From the NCBI GenBank assembly GCA_024803745.1, contig JANJXV010000037.1, positions 3,967,001-4,031,000 of the forward strand: a stretch of 64,000 nt of DNA, given 5' to 3'. The translations under genes and the position numbers were made by a program. Each line of letters starts with the position of its first letter. Positions within the stretch are counted from its first letter, which is position 1. The notes under the pieces were generated by a model. It was not told the DNA's origin and did no database searches. It saw only the letters and a list, made by a program, of their open reading frames with translations. The DNA comes from Megascapheus bottae. Lineage: Eukaryota; Chordata; Mammalia; Rodentia; Geomyidae. Below are positions 31,354 to 42,842 of this stretch, in pieces.

Positions 31354-33075
31354 ATAGGGGATATTATGTAATTCTTTAATAAATATTTACATACAAAAGT
31401 ATACAGGACTCTGAGGACAGATCTGATCAAGGGGCTATGCAAACCCTGAGACTAGGGACTCAAATACCAATGTAGACTAGGTTTCACTAGTACAGTAATT
31501 AAACAAGAAACAAAAAGTAATAAATGACATCTTTTTCTTAAGTTATTCATTTAGAATTTGACAGGTGAAAAGCTATCACCAACAGCTACTATATTTTCTC
31601 AGGACAAAGAGTCATTTAGCTTGCAAATAATGACAGACTTGGATTTGAATAGCACTGGAACATTTGAAGAACTATTGGGCCGTATCAGCTAATTCTGTCA
31701 TTTGGGAATCAAGTAGTGAGAGCTTTTAAGAGACAGTACCTGAAGTGCAGAGGCAAATATAAGGTCCTACCTTCAAGCAGCCTATAGCCTAGTAAGAGTA
31801 CAGGGGCAAAAAGATTTACAACCCATCATTAAAAGCCATTATTGAAAACCACATGCTAGGGATAACAAATAATTATATGGAAACGGGAGAGAGGACTTAA
31901 CAGTCAAATTGTGGTCTTATAACATCAGAGCTTGGCACATAGACAAAGGAAATACAAAACCATTCTGGAGAGAGAGAGACATGCATCTCTAATGTCAGAA
32001 TGGTTGAAACCGGTTTCTAGAACAATGTGAAAGGATTTAGCTATGAATCATTTGAGTGTTCTCTTGTCCATCTCTTTCCCCTCGAGCCTGAGATCACAGG
32101 GCTCAATAGTGTGCAGAGAGGTGACACTGTGCGACTTCTGAGGTTGTATGGATGCTGCATGCCTCTTTTTTGCCAGATTGCCAATGCTTGAATCCCTAAG
32201 TGATCTCATAACCATGTATTCTTGTAGTCTCCTGCTAAGGAAACCAAGCTCAGAGGGTCTAGCTGACCGCCCTTCTGACTGCAACTAGCTCTTGGAGTGA
32301 GCTCTGTCAGAAATTCTAAGTATCTGCAGTTCCCACTAGTATCTACTGCAAGGGACTGAGATACCAAGATAACAGCTGTCCAGTTCAACCCCTTCTCAAT
32401 TCTGGACCTCTATGAAATCCTGAACAAAACCTAACAGTTGTTTTGAGCTATGAAAATTTAGTACTTGGAGTAAGCCATTTACTCTGCTCAACCTGTCTTC
32501 CCAGGAAACCAGCCAAGCACATGGACTGCTTATGTTTTTGTTATTCTCCCCCACACACCCACGGAAGTGATGCCATGAATGATTTATCTTAGACTTTTGT
32601 AGTGTCTGTCTTGCTGGCAGGAGCTCTGCAGCAAGACAGTTGTTGGAGCAAACTTTCTGGGCTGACTTATCAGTGTTCATGGAAGATACAGCTGACTCTG
32701 GCTCCAGCCTTTGAGACTTCCAGCTCCAGAAGCTGATTACAGACAGAAGCCTGAAGGGAGAGGAAATCTATTTCCCCAGATGGACTATTGATTTGTACTA
32801 AAGATCAAAAGGGTGTGGCTTTTCGATCTGTTCAGCAGGCGGGGATTTTGCACCGTGGAAAAGGAGAAAGTCAAGTGCAAACAAAAAAGGTGTCATTAGA
32901 AAGAGTGAGCAACTGGAAAATTTGATTTAAAAGAGGTAGGAAAAAGAAATTGGGAGAAATGAAGGTAGCAAGCAAATCAGTGGAGTGCATCAATCATGTA
33001 TTCAGTTCAAATGTCTGATTCTTCACAATATTTAAAACTCCTTTTTAGCATATTGTGTATAAATTTAAGAAATGT
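31354..33075. other. Repeat-poor unique sequence
   Basis: About 1.7 kb without a recognised repeat. Overlapping minus-strand frames at 32048-32388 and 32396-32680 reach 94 residues with no known domain. Composition is slightly richer in GC than average at 32300-32850. No gene call. Confidence 0.5.
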
Positions 33076-33077
33076 TA

Positions 33078-33305
33078 GGCCAGGCAAGATGACTTAACCC
33101 TAAAATCTGAGCTACTTAAACAGAGATCAGAAGAACCATGGTTTGAGGCCAGTCTGGGCAAAAAGTCAGTAAACCTTTCCATTTCCACCAATAAGCCAGG
33201 CATATTGGTATGCACCTATAATTCCAGATAAGTGGAAAGCATAAGAAGGAACATTGCATGCCAGGCCAGGTGAAAAGTATGAGACCCTATTTGAAAAATA
33301 GTTAA
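33078..33305 (+). mobile_element. Tandem pair of B1-like monomers
   Basis: Two 7SL-derived monomers in a row: AGGCCAGGCAAGATGACTTA...GAGGCCAGTCTGGGCA (33078-33180), then AGCCAGGCATATTGGTATGC...GCCAGGCCAGGTGAAAAG (33192-33300). They are joined by an A/C-rich linker. An old dimer unlike the B1-Geo composite. Confidence 0.65.
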
Positions 33306-33547
33306 TCAAGAATAACCAAAGGTTCAATTTGAAAAGTACCTAACCAGAGAGCTCAACTCCACCACTATAAAGATAGAATTGTCAACATTTTCACAATTAT
33401 TTTAGGACTTTTACCAGATTTGAAATTACTTTTCAAATATGCACAATGATCTCATTTGTGAATTGTATCCAGTGATATAAGACTTTGTACCCAAGGTTAC
33501 TGAATGTTAAATGAGATAATGGCATGATCAAGCACCTAGCCTGCTCT

Positions 33548-33641
33548 TTCTACTTTCTCCTCCCCCTTCTCCTCCTCCTCCTCCTCCTCCTGTTCCTCCT
33601 CCTCTTCTTCTTCTGTCTTCTTCTTCCTCTTCCTCTTCTTT
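33548..33641. repeat. (CCT)n/(CTT)n pyrimidine tract
   Basis: CTCCTCCTCCTCCTCCTCCT core with CTT variants, ending at the tail of the next SINE. Possible triplex former. Confidence 0.95.
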
Positions 33642-33872
33642 TTTTGTGGTCATGGGGCTTGAACTCTTAGCCCAGATGCTGTCCAAGAGCTCTTAGACTC
33701 AAGACTACAAGGCTATCACCCTACCCCTTGAGCCACAGCCCCACTTCCAGTTTTCTGGTGGTTAATTGGAGTCTCATAGATTTTGTGTCTGGGCTGGCTT
33801 TCAACCTTGATCCTCAGATCTCTGCTTCCTGAGTGGCTAGGATTATAGGTTTGAGCCACCATGCCAGGCTTA
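33642..33872 (-). mobile_element. B1-Geo composite SINE
   Basis: T-run, CATGGGGCTTGAACTCTTAG, CCCCTTGAGCCACAGCCCCA, TTCTGGTGGTTAATTGGAGT, then GGATTATAGGTTTGAGCCAC. Complete. Confidence 0.88.
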
Positions 33873-34068
33873 GCCTGCTATTTCTTGTGTGAAATCTGCA
33901 CAGTTGATACTTGCTAACACTTTACGTCCTCAATAAGCTGTTATTTCAAAATGCTGATAAGATGGGGAAAATGATGAAAGAGATGACACTGATACACTGA
34001 TTGAGATACTGTACTTATAAACTGACATATTGAATTGAAACCCCATTGCATGACTACTCAAAGATAAT

Positions 34069-34283
34069 AAATCCTGTTAAAGGGACCAGGAGTTTGGCCT
34101 GTTGGTAGAGTGCTTGCCTACCATACACAAAGCCCTAGGTTCACTTCCTTGGTTACCACGTATACAGACATAGCTGGAAGTGGTGCCCTGAATCAAGTGG
34201 TAGTGTGTGAGTCTTGAAAAAGCTCAAGGACAGTGCCTAGGCCATGAGTTCAAGCCCCAGGACTGGCAAAAAATCCTGGTAAA
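34069..34283 (+). mobile_element. IDL-Geo SINE with 13-bp target duplication
   Basis: AAATCCTGTTAAA (34069-34081) and AAATCCTGGTAAA (34271-34283) flank the dimer with one mismatch. The right box-A region is altered (GAATCAAGTGGTAGTGTGTG). Middle-aged. Confidence 0.92.
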
Positions 34284-34312
34284 AAAATTAAAACAAAAAA
34301 TGTTATTATGAG

Positions 34313-34388
34313 AGCTGGGGCATTGATCAAATGGAGGAGTACCTGCTGATCAGGTCTGAGGTGGTAAGTTAAAACGCCAGTACTACAT
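34313..34388 (+). mobile_element. ID-like tRNA-derived SINE, possible
   Basis: GAGCTGGGGCATTGATCAAATGG, GAGTACCTGCTGATCAGG, and a weak box-B region, then (AAAT)n. A monomeric ID-type layout, well diverged. Confidence 0.5.
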
Positions 34389-34702
34389 GCAAATAAATAA
34401 ATATACAAGTAAAACTAGTATAAATGAAAAGTTTCTGCTAGCATTAGTTACCATGTGTGGTTAGGTAGACATTAGATAGAGAGGATAGTCAATATTGAGC
34501 TCATTTGGAAAGGAAATGACACTTGAGGTTGAATGGATTGAGAAAGGTTTCCATATCAGATTGTCCTCCAGAAGGTTCCAGATATGATGTAAAGACATAA
34601 CTAGCCACAGCAGTTGTCTTCTGGTCTCTTTTATCTTTCCACAGAATACAGATCATTATGCTGACCATTTATAATTGTTGTTGTTGCTTTTGATTTGTTT
34701 TT

Positions 34703-34706
<4 letters not shown>

Positions 34707-34760
<54 letters not shown>

Positions 34761-34764
34761 CTGT
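34707..34764. repeat. (TG)n microsatellite
   Basis: About 27 TG units. The sequence on its right (TTTAGTACTTGGGTTCAGG) may be a decayed SINE tail, but I cannot confirm it. Confidence 0.97.
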
Positions 34765-35014
34765 GTTTAGTACTTGGGTTCAGGATTCAGGAATTTGTGC
34801 TTGGTAGGTGATCACTCTCTCAATAAGCTTTGACTCCAGCTATTTTTGCCCTAGTTACTTTTAAGATAGGGTCTTGCCACTCCACTCTCCAGGATCCCTC
34901 TCTATCTCTTTCAAGTACCCTCTTCCTCGTGTTTATTTTGTTGAGCGTTGACTTTGCTTTTCTAAGAGATTACACTGTTTGAGTTTTCCCTTGAATCTAT
35001 TATATTAAATATGG

Positions 35015-35300
35015 TAAAGGAAAAGTCAAAGTTATGTTCTTGATGTGACCATTCTTACTGGGATGAGACGGAGTCTCGGTGTTGTTTTGATTTACATTTC
35101 TATGGCCAGAAATGCTGAGAATTTCTTCATGTGTCCATTGGCACATTTATTTCTTTTTCGAGAAGTCTCTATCTATTAATTGGATTAATGATTATTTGTG
35201 GGAAGGGATTGTTTCATGAGCTCCTTGTGTATTCTGGATAATAGGCAGGCCCTTCTGAGATATATGGTTGCCAAAGATCCCCCATTCTGTAGATATGTTT
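35015..35300 (-). mobile_element. Old L1 fragment (ORF2 3' region)
   Basis: TGATGTGACCATTCTTACTG, TTGTTTTGATTTACATTTCT, GAGAATTTCTTCATGTGTCC, GAGCTCCTTGTGTATTCTGG follow the minus-strand L1 order around the ORF2 C-terminal third. Confidence 0.8.
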
Positions 35301-35836
35301 TATTTTAAGTTTAGTAACTGTCCTTCTCGGTCTTGCAGCTCTTCTTCTTATTCCTGAACCCAGGCTCAGTCTTAAGATGTGAAGTAGAAATAAAGCAATC
35401 AATGACTGATGTGAAGATGGGATAGAGGTCAGAAATATCTGTTGTTAGGGTGTGTTTTCCATTTTGAAGCAGTGCAGCTGCAGCCAGATTTCTGGGGAAG
35501 TCTTAGATTTAGAACCACACTGTGAAAGTAGAGGCAGCTAATATAGAGATTCATCATTCTACCTGTGCCACCTGAATCTACCCCTCCCCCTCACTGCATA
35601 GGACAGGGATTTGCCTACCTCCCTTCATGTTGAATTCTGGACATAGAACAGGTGGACTTCAAGTTATCCACTGTTTGTTTGCAACCCTGCATGAGTCATT
35701 TAATCTGTACCTCTTCTTGCTATTCAGTGAAAGGGAAATATTAAGTATTATTTTCAAAGTGATTGAATAGCTACTTAGCATTAAATATATGCTTAGTAAC
35801 TAGTAGGTCATTTTTTAATTGTTTTTCTAGTTTTAT
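35301..35836. other. Unique sequence
   Basis: No feature recognised. Confidence 0.4.
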
Positions 35837-35837
35837 A

Positions 35838-36092
35838 TCTTGTGCCAGTACTGGGGTTTAAACTCAGAGCCTGGATATTGTCTCTTTAGCTCCCTACTTC
35901 AGCCCTGCCTCTCAGGGCTGCCTGTCTACCACTTGAGCCACAACTCTACTTGTGGCTTAAAATTTGGGGGGTGATTAATAGGAGATAATAGTCTCACAGA
36001 CATTCCTGTATGAGCGGGTTTCAAACTGCAATCCCTACATCTTAGGCTCTTGAGAAGCTAATTATAAGCATGAACTAATGGTGCCTGGCTCA
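35838..36092 (-). mobile_element. Old composite SINE
   Basis: GCCAGTACTGGGGTTTAAAC, CCACTTGAGCCACAACTCTA, GATTAATAGGAGATAATAGT, then GCATGAACTAATGGTGCCTG. It contains an extra CCTGCCTCTCAGGGCTGCCTG segment. Confidence 0.75.
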
Positions 36093-36093
36093 A

Positions 36094-39000
36094 GGTCACT
36101 TTCAAAAGTGCTCAGATAGATCATTTCGTTTCAGCTTGAGCCTAGAGAAGTTCCAGTTGATGATTCCTCATGTGTTTTCTGCCTCTCTACCAGACATTTG
36201 TAATGGATGGATGTAAGTTGTGGAGGCTTCATATTTGGAAAGGTCATTCCAAGGATGTCTTAATCCATCAGAAGGGGAAGATCTCAGCTGTTAAGTCTAC
36301 TAGGAAATGAGTGTGGAATAACTTATGCACTGGGAAAATGTCCATTGGAAGAGTTCCATTGGAAAAGTAGAGTTCCTTCACCTCAAAATTATCCCAGGAG
36401 AAGCTTTCTACTTCCTGTTTCTGTACTTGTTTAAATAAACTTGCACTTCAGTATTAGATCTGTAAACATGTTTCAAAGGTAGAGCCAAAAGGACTGTTCA
36501 CCTCACAATCCGGTTGCCCTATTGCAAACATATGCCTTTAGCCAGACACCTTCTCACAGCTAGTGGACTGTGGATACATTCCTCCTATGCTTCATGGGTT
36601 TCATCAGATTTTCTGTAAAGTGCATTTTGCATTCTAGAATTCCTTCTCAGGGCATAGGCTGTACTGAATAGCCGTGTCTTTAGGGGATCTTTGGGGAACT
36701 GTCTGTTTTCTCTCTCATCTTGGCAGCTTTCGTCAGGTCTTTCTTAGTCCAGTGTCCTTCCAACTCCCAGCAGCCCTTCTGCTGGGATGTGCCTGCACTT
36801 TTGGAATGAGGATTTAAGGAAGAAATGCCTCAAGTGACATCCCATGTTATTGTATTCCACTGAAGGCATAGACTACCCACATAGCCTATCACTATGAATG
36901 CCAGCCGTAAGCCTGGCTGAAATAGTGTCTGCCAGGTTTCTGCATTGCAAGATTTTAAAAAAAAGTTAAAAACAAAGAACAACCCCAAGCCCCTTCCATG
37001 CCATACTATTTGGAAGAGACTAAGTATAGTTCATACATAAGGGACTAAAAAGTAAGAATATTTGCAAATGTGAACATGTTATATATTCAGGACATTGTTC
37101 TTCATTCATATGAATCCATTTAATCCTCACAAAGAAGTACAAGGAGAAACCACACTCAGAGATATGAACCACCTAACATTACAGAGCTCAACACTGAAAG
37201 GGCTTAGTCTTAAATGCAGGTGTCTTTGGTTCCTGACCAGCTTCCTATCAATGAGGCTTTTAAATGCCCTCCTTTGAGCTGCACAGTCCGGTCTTTGTTT
37301 TCCAGTTGGTGGATGAAAATGTCTCAAATGTCCTTAAACATTGGCATTTGTCTTCCCCAGCTCCTATGTGAGTTGGCGAGTATCCAGGCCACTGTGCTTG
37401 GGCTGAGGTCTCCACAGCTAGGTCAGCCTGAATGTTGCTCTTGCCAGCCACCCCTTCAGGTCACTGAACAGAGTTTGGGAGCTGGCACAACTTTTATCTC
37501 CCAACCAGGTGATACGCAAAGACCCACTATTTCTTGACCGCTCAGTTTGTAACAGCACCACTTTCTGTCAGCTGATATCCATTTTTCATCTTTCTGTTAT
37601 GCTGCAAGGAGGAATATCTGGTGGCTTTGCTCTTTCAAAAACAAGATAAGTTTGCCTTTCATCACAAATCCTTTCTTCTGTTTACTTCTAAAATCCCTAG
37701 AGAGAAAAGAAATGTTTTTCTTTAGAAAAGTGTCACTGTGAACATCCTTTGAACCAAATCTATGTGTGCTTCTAATGACTCTCTGATTACCCTGCTTTAG
37801 TGCTCTTTTCTCTTCAGTTTGCATGGAAATCGAGGATACACACACCCTGAACTGTCTCACGGAAAATTCGGGATTCAGTCTGTCTCAGGTATCTATTGTA
37901 GGCTCAGAATCCTCCAGAGCATCCAGGGTGTCACAAGATACAAACCCAGAACTCCTCAGAATGCTGTATTCATCAGATGGAAATTTCTAATGATAAGACA
38001 GAACTCCAGGATTGAAGTGAGAGAAGGAATCTTAGCCTTTTAGCCTTTCCAGGCATGAGTGGATTTCTATTCACAAAGCAGCTACTTTGTCACTTCATCA
38101 ACTCCTCTCTGTTCTTGCATTGTGACCCCTCTATCTTCCTGCAAGACACATGAGACTATGAATAGGTGAATGAAAGCATGATTCTCAGGTATTGTGTGGC
38201 CTTTTTGCATGTAAACACTACAGAGAGAGGAAAAAAATACCAAATATTGCTGTGGTTTGCACTTTTGATTATAGTACAAAAATTTAAAAACAGCAAAAGC
38301 ACATCTCTGGAGAGAATTAGATGGTTTGTTTGGAAGTAGAAGGAAGGGCTTCATTAATAACCACAGTTTTCTCTTGACAATTACAGCTCCTTTATCACTA
38401 ACAGCATGTTTACAGGCCCAACCAGGGTTATTGCAGTGCGGCAGGATTTATATCATGTTTCCCAGAAAAACAAGGCCTGTAAGTGAACGGGGCTCTCTGT
38501 GCAAGGAGAATCAAGAAAAGGCCACAGGATGCCCTCCTCCTGCTGGGAAGCTTGAGTTGTCCAGCCAAAACTGGCCTTAATTGCTGCCACTACAAGCAGT
38601 GAAAGCTCCAGCTCTGAGGGAAATGAATGTTTAATGATAAGCAACCAGTTTGAAAGAGTTAGTTCAGGATGTAATATTTCACCGAAGCAAAGTCTTTGCT
38701 TCTGTTTCCATTGTGTTTTGTGTATTCTGCTCCTGCCTTCCCCAAACCCAGAGGCTCCTTTCTTTCCTAAACTTTGGTATTATTGGGAGACTAGGGAGGA
38801 TTCTACCTTGGTTCTTTAGCTGGTGACATTCAAGTCTTCATTGGATGAACCGTGTATTTCACAGGTGTGGTGAATGGTTGACAGGGCTCTGTTCTAGTGT
38901 AACACCTATACCTGGCACTTGAACAACAGATATGTCACAGGTGCCTTGATAAGTACTGTCCAAGATCCTTAGAGTCTCAAGGAGAGTAGGGAGGTGGAGT

Positions 39001-39098
39001 TAGGAAGCAAAAGGAAAAGGAGGAACAATCTGCTTCGCAACATGGAGATCAGTTGTTTAATATACCCCTAGCAAGTTTCTAAATGCCTATTTTAAATT
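36094..39098. other. 3-kb repeat-free island
   Basis: No SINE, L1, LTR or microsatellite recognised, while the window average is about one repeat per kb. Frames of up to 107 residues (37214-37537, plus) and 109 residues (beyond, minus) have no known domain. It could hold conserved non-coding sequence or lowly spliced exons. Sequence alone does not decide. Confidence 0.5.
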
Positions 39099-39099
39099 T

Positions 39100-39314
39100 T
39101 TGTATGTTGGTACTAGAGTTTGAATTTAGGGCCTCATGCTTTCACTTTTTTTTCTTTTGTCCACTTCAGGCTGGTGATGTACCATTTGAGCCACATTCCA
39201 TTCAGGTTTTTTACTGGTTAACTTGTCTACCTGGGTTGGCTGTGAGCCTGGATCCTCAGATCTAAGCCCCCAGAGTAGTTGAGATTACAGTAGTGAGTCA
39301 TTGGTATCAGCTAT
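39100..39314 (-). mobile_element. Old composite SINE
   Basis: GGTACTAGAGTTTGAATTTA, CTGGTGATGTACCATTTGAGC, CTGGTTAACTTGTCTACC, then TTGAGATTACAGTAGTGAGTC. Same old subfamily as 10233. Confidence 0.72.
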
Positions 39315-39907
39315 AATTTTTGTTTTTTAGAGCTGACTTCAACCATCCAATGGCTAATCTCATGTTCAAATGCACAGTCCACTAGTTATAAATGGAAAGC
39401 TCGGAGAAGGAATAAATAACGGGCACAAGGTCTGACAAGTTACCTAATCATGGGATAGAAATTCATGGTCCCTAGGGTGAGTGGACAGAGAGCAGCAGTA
39501 ACCTCCTGGGTTCTGAAGTGCAGCCCAGCAAGTGAAACTGGGCCCTGTCTCCACTGTGGTGGGGTGCCCTGCTGGAAGAGAAAGGAAGACAGGCATGAAG
39601 ACCCTGGCTCTGCCAACCATGAACCACTCAGGCATGTGGCCTGTGCTCTCTGCACTTTGGGAGGGAAAGGTGTCATAGGGAAATAAGAAAGAACAGGTCA
39701 GGAGGGGAGCATGATCAAAGTTCATTACATGCCACACAGAATTGTCTCCGTGAACTCCTATACTATCTGTCACTTAGTAGGAGCCAATCAAAAGGCTAAC
39801 CTTGAATGAACAAGAAGTAGGCCATAATTGTGGTCTACACCAAAAATTGCAGATTGACTATTGGTTTCTTGTTTGGTAAGAAGCAGGTGATCTGAGGGAA
39901 GAAATTG

Positions 39908-39908
<1 letters not shown>
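39315..39908. other. Unique sequence
   Basis: Overlapping frames on both strands (39440-39773) without a recognised domain. No call. Confidence 0.45.
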
Positions 39909-39951
<43 letters not shown>

Positions 39952-39960
39952 GTGTGCGCA
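39909..39960. repeat. (TG)n microsatellite
   Basis: TG array with CG interruptions near its right edge (GTGCGTGTGTGTGCGC), joined to a minus-strand SINE tail. Confidence 0.97.
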
Positions 39961-40115
39961 TGAGCCAAAACTGGGCCTTAAACTCAGGACCTCTCACTCT
40001 TGCTTGCTGTTTTCCCCAGGCTGGGTGCTCTACCACTTGAGCCACATCTCCACTTCTAATTTTTTGTTGGTTAATGGGAAATAGCAATGACTTTGAACTG
40101 CAATCCTGGATGGGC
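39961..40115 (-). mobile_element. Old SINE, left part missing
   Basis: GGGCCTTAAACTCAGGACCT, GCTCTACCACTTGAGCCACA, TTGTTGGTTAATGGGAAA, TTTGAACTGCAATCCTGGAT. It stops before the 5' end of the left monomer. Confidence 0.7.
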
Positions 40116-40244
40116 AGAGACTTATACAAACAAGTGGAGGGCAATGAGGATCAAATGAAAAGTTGAAAATTACACTGACTCATGTTTCAGTTTATATGGA
40201 TTATATTAATTCTTATCACCAATCAGCTTGGGTAACTGTCCCTC

Positions 40245-40530
40245 CCATCCCTCTCTCTCTCCCTCCCTCCCTTTCTTCCCCCTTTCCTTTCCACCTTGCT
40301 TTTTTCCTTTCTGTAAAATTACTGGGACTTGAACTCAGAACCTTGTGGTTTTAATTTCTTTTTTCACTCCAGGCTGGCACTCTATCACTTGAGCCATATC
40401 TCTACTGTGGGTTTTTGCTGGTTAACTGTAGATTAGAATTTACGAACTTTTATGCCTGGACCACAATATTCAGATCTCAGGCTCTTGAGTTGCTAGGGTT
40501 AGAACTGTGAGCCACTACCACCTCCTTGGG
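40245..40530 (-). mobile_element. C/T-rich tail and old composite SINE
   Basis: CTCTCTCTCCCTCCCTCCCT (40251-40272 region), then ACTGGGACTTGAACTCAGAA, GGCACTCTATCACTTGAGCC, GCTGGTTAACTGTAGATTAG, CTAGGGTTAGAACTGTGAGCC. Again a low-complexity array abuts the SINE tail. Confidence 0.78.
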
Positions 40531-40984
40531 TAGCTTTCTGCGCAGTCCTCATCTCATATCATAAAACCAACATCCATTCCACAGAACAGTGACACAATTT
40601 GACCAGCACTTGATAATCACCTTCTACCTCTTCCCCTTGAGACACCCTACTTCAGAAAGCTTAGTTTCTTTCCTCTTGTGTTTTCACAAAGTAGCTTCAT
40701 GTTGTGACCTTCTCCAGGACCTGGACGCTTGCTGGTTCCTTTGCTTGAAATACCTTTCTCTCTATACTGGACACAATTCTTTCCCACTTCTTTCAGGAAT
40801 CCACTCACACATCACCTTGTCAGAGGGCCTGTCTTGAGCACTGTGTAAAACAGCAGCTCTGATACCCACCAGTCTATAGTCTATCTCACAGTTTCTCTTG
40901 GTATTTTGTGTCCCTTCCTGCTAGATCATTCGTTTACTTGCTTGTTTAGCTGTCAGACATGTCTAGGGTGAAATAGTGTCACTG

Positions 40985-41505
40985 TTGTCAGTTTGTTACC
41001 ATGCTAAATCCCTTTTTGTTCAGCTTCAGCTCCATCCATTTCCCAGTACAGTGATTTTGTTCTTCTTTATTACTGAATGATAATTCATGGAGTACAGATA
41101 GTACATTTCCTTGCACTAGTTCACTGGTTGGTGGGGCCCTCAACTGGACATTGAGAATAGTTCCTCCATAAACACAGTGCACAGGTGACTTTATTGTATA
41201 CCAACTTTAATTCCTTTGGCTATATATTCAGGAGTGCTATAGCATGATCCTATGCTAGTTCTGTTGGTACTTTTGGGGGGACCTCCACACTGGCACCCCT
41301 AGTGGCTGCAGTAATTTACATTTCCACCAAGAGCTGGGATCCCCATACCCCACTCTAAAAATATCAGGATTTGTTGTTGCTCCTTTTCTTGATGGTAGCC
41401 ATTGAAATGGGTAGGAGATGGAATCCATATGGTTTTGATGTATACGTCCTTCAGTGCTAGCTATGTGGGATGTGTCCTTGGTGTATTCATTGACCGGTGG
41501 TACTT
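40985..41505 (-). mobile_element. Old L1 fragment (ORF2 3' end)
   Basis: CAGCTTCAGCTCCATCCATT, ATTACTGAATGATAATTCAT, CACAGTGCACAGGTGACTTT, TTCCTTTGGCTATATATTCA, and TAATTTACATTTCCACCAAG are minus-strand L1 landmarks in order. Frames are broken. Confidence 0.85.
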
Positions 41506-42612
41506 TTTAATTTTTTTTAATTTTTGTTATTGTTGGAGAGATGTACAGTTATATCATGAGGTAGTGGATACATTATTTCTTTTTGGGGGGTGGAAATGGG
41601 GATTGAACTTGGCCTAGGCCCTGTCTCTGAGCTCTTCAGCTCAAGGCTACCGCCCTACCCCTTACATCACTTCTTGAACATTGTTACACCTTCCCATGAT
41701 TTTCTCCCACTTTCCCTCCACCAGCCCCTCCCACTTGTCTCCCTTACCTTCCCATTTTCAAATAAACAAATAAACCTATATATAATATACTAAGTACCAA
41801 AGTCAGAAACATTAACAATATGAGATAAACCTTAAGGGGAAAAGAAGAAAAAAAGAAATCCCTTCACATAGTACATTAAGAACAACAATCACAAACATAA
41901 ACCTCTTGTTTTCCATAGCCTGGAGTTCATTTCACTTAGCCTCATCCGATATGGACATATGGACATAGGTTTTGAGCTATTATGATCCTCTGTTAGAGAA
42001 TACTAACAGAAACCATGGAGCCTATGTTCCTTTAGGTCTGCCTTACTTCACTTAATATTTTTTCCAAGGCTTTCCATTTCCTTACAAATGGGGCAATGCC
42101 ATTCTTTCTGATGGCAGCATAGAATTCTGTGGTATAAATGTACCACATCTTCATGATCCATTCATCTACTGAGTGTCATCTGGGTTGGTTGCATATCTTA
42201 GCTATGGTGAATAATGTTGCAATGAACATGGTTGTGCTCATAGATTTCTGGACATTTGGGTAAATGCCAAGGAGTGGGATTGCTTGGTCCTAGGGGAGCT
42301 CTATGTTTAGTCTTATGAGGAACCGCCACACCGCTTTCCAGAATGGTAGAACTAGTTTACACCCCCATCAGCAGTGCAGTAAGGTATCACTTCTGGCTAT
42401 ATCCCCACTGTGCTGTTCATGTTCTTGACAGCGGACACCTTAAGGTGGTAACAAGGAATCTCAGCGCTGCTTTGATTTGCATGTCCTTTATGGCCAGAGA
42501 TTTTGAATATTTCTTCATACATTTCGTGGTCATGCTTACTTCTTCTGAGAAGTTTCTAGTTTTCGCCCAGTTATTAATTTGGCTATTGATTCTTTGAAAG
42601 TTTAGGGGTTTT
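41506..42612 (-). mobile_element. L1 3' part with a nested SINE piece
   Basis: The same family as 15725 and 52740: C-rich 3'UTR tract, (AAAT)n-like run, AAGTCAGAAACATTAACAAT, GTACATTAAGAACAACAATC, then ORF2 C-terminal landmarks (TGGGGCAATGCCATTCTTTC, CCACATCTTCATGATCCATT). More diverged than those copies, with the cysteine-motif region degraded. The copy starts inside ORF2 near 42612. Confidence 0.88.
41583..41668 (-). mobile_element. SINE right-module fragment inside the L1 3'UTR
   Basis: GGGGATTGAACTTGGCCTAG, CTCTGAGCTCTTCAGCTCAA and GGCTACCGCCCTACCCCTTA are the right half of a B1-Geo SINE, truncated at its 5' side. L1 3'UTR resumes at ACATTGTTACACCTTCCC. Confidence 0.78.
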
Positions 42613-42627
42613 ATTGTTTTTCATATT

Positions 42628-42842
42628 TTTAATTTTTATTATTATAAAGGTGATATTAGTTACATAAGTCAGGTAATGAGGACATTGTCACCCTGACTCT
42701 CACTCTCTCCCAGATTTTCCCTCTTGTTTCCACCTACAAGTTGTATAGTTCATTTTCAACATAGTGTCTAATGAGTACCAATGGCAGTTTAGTTTTTGAG
42801 TTCCTTGTATATTCCTTGTCAGACATATAGCAGGCAGACCTC
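42628..42842 (-). mobile_element. Second, older L1 3' fragment
   Basis: AAGGTGATATTAGTTACATA, GTCAGGTAATGAGGACATTG, then a C/T tract, then GAGTTCCTTGTATATTCCTT and GACATATAGCAGGCAGACC. The two segments belong to separate parts of L1, so it is internally deleted or two insertions. Confidence 0.7.

Noticed and set aside
37214..37537. 107-residue plus-strand frame in the repeat-free island
   Set aside because: Overlapped by minus-strand frames of similar length; no domain, no codon pattern, and no splice context I can defend.
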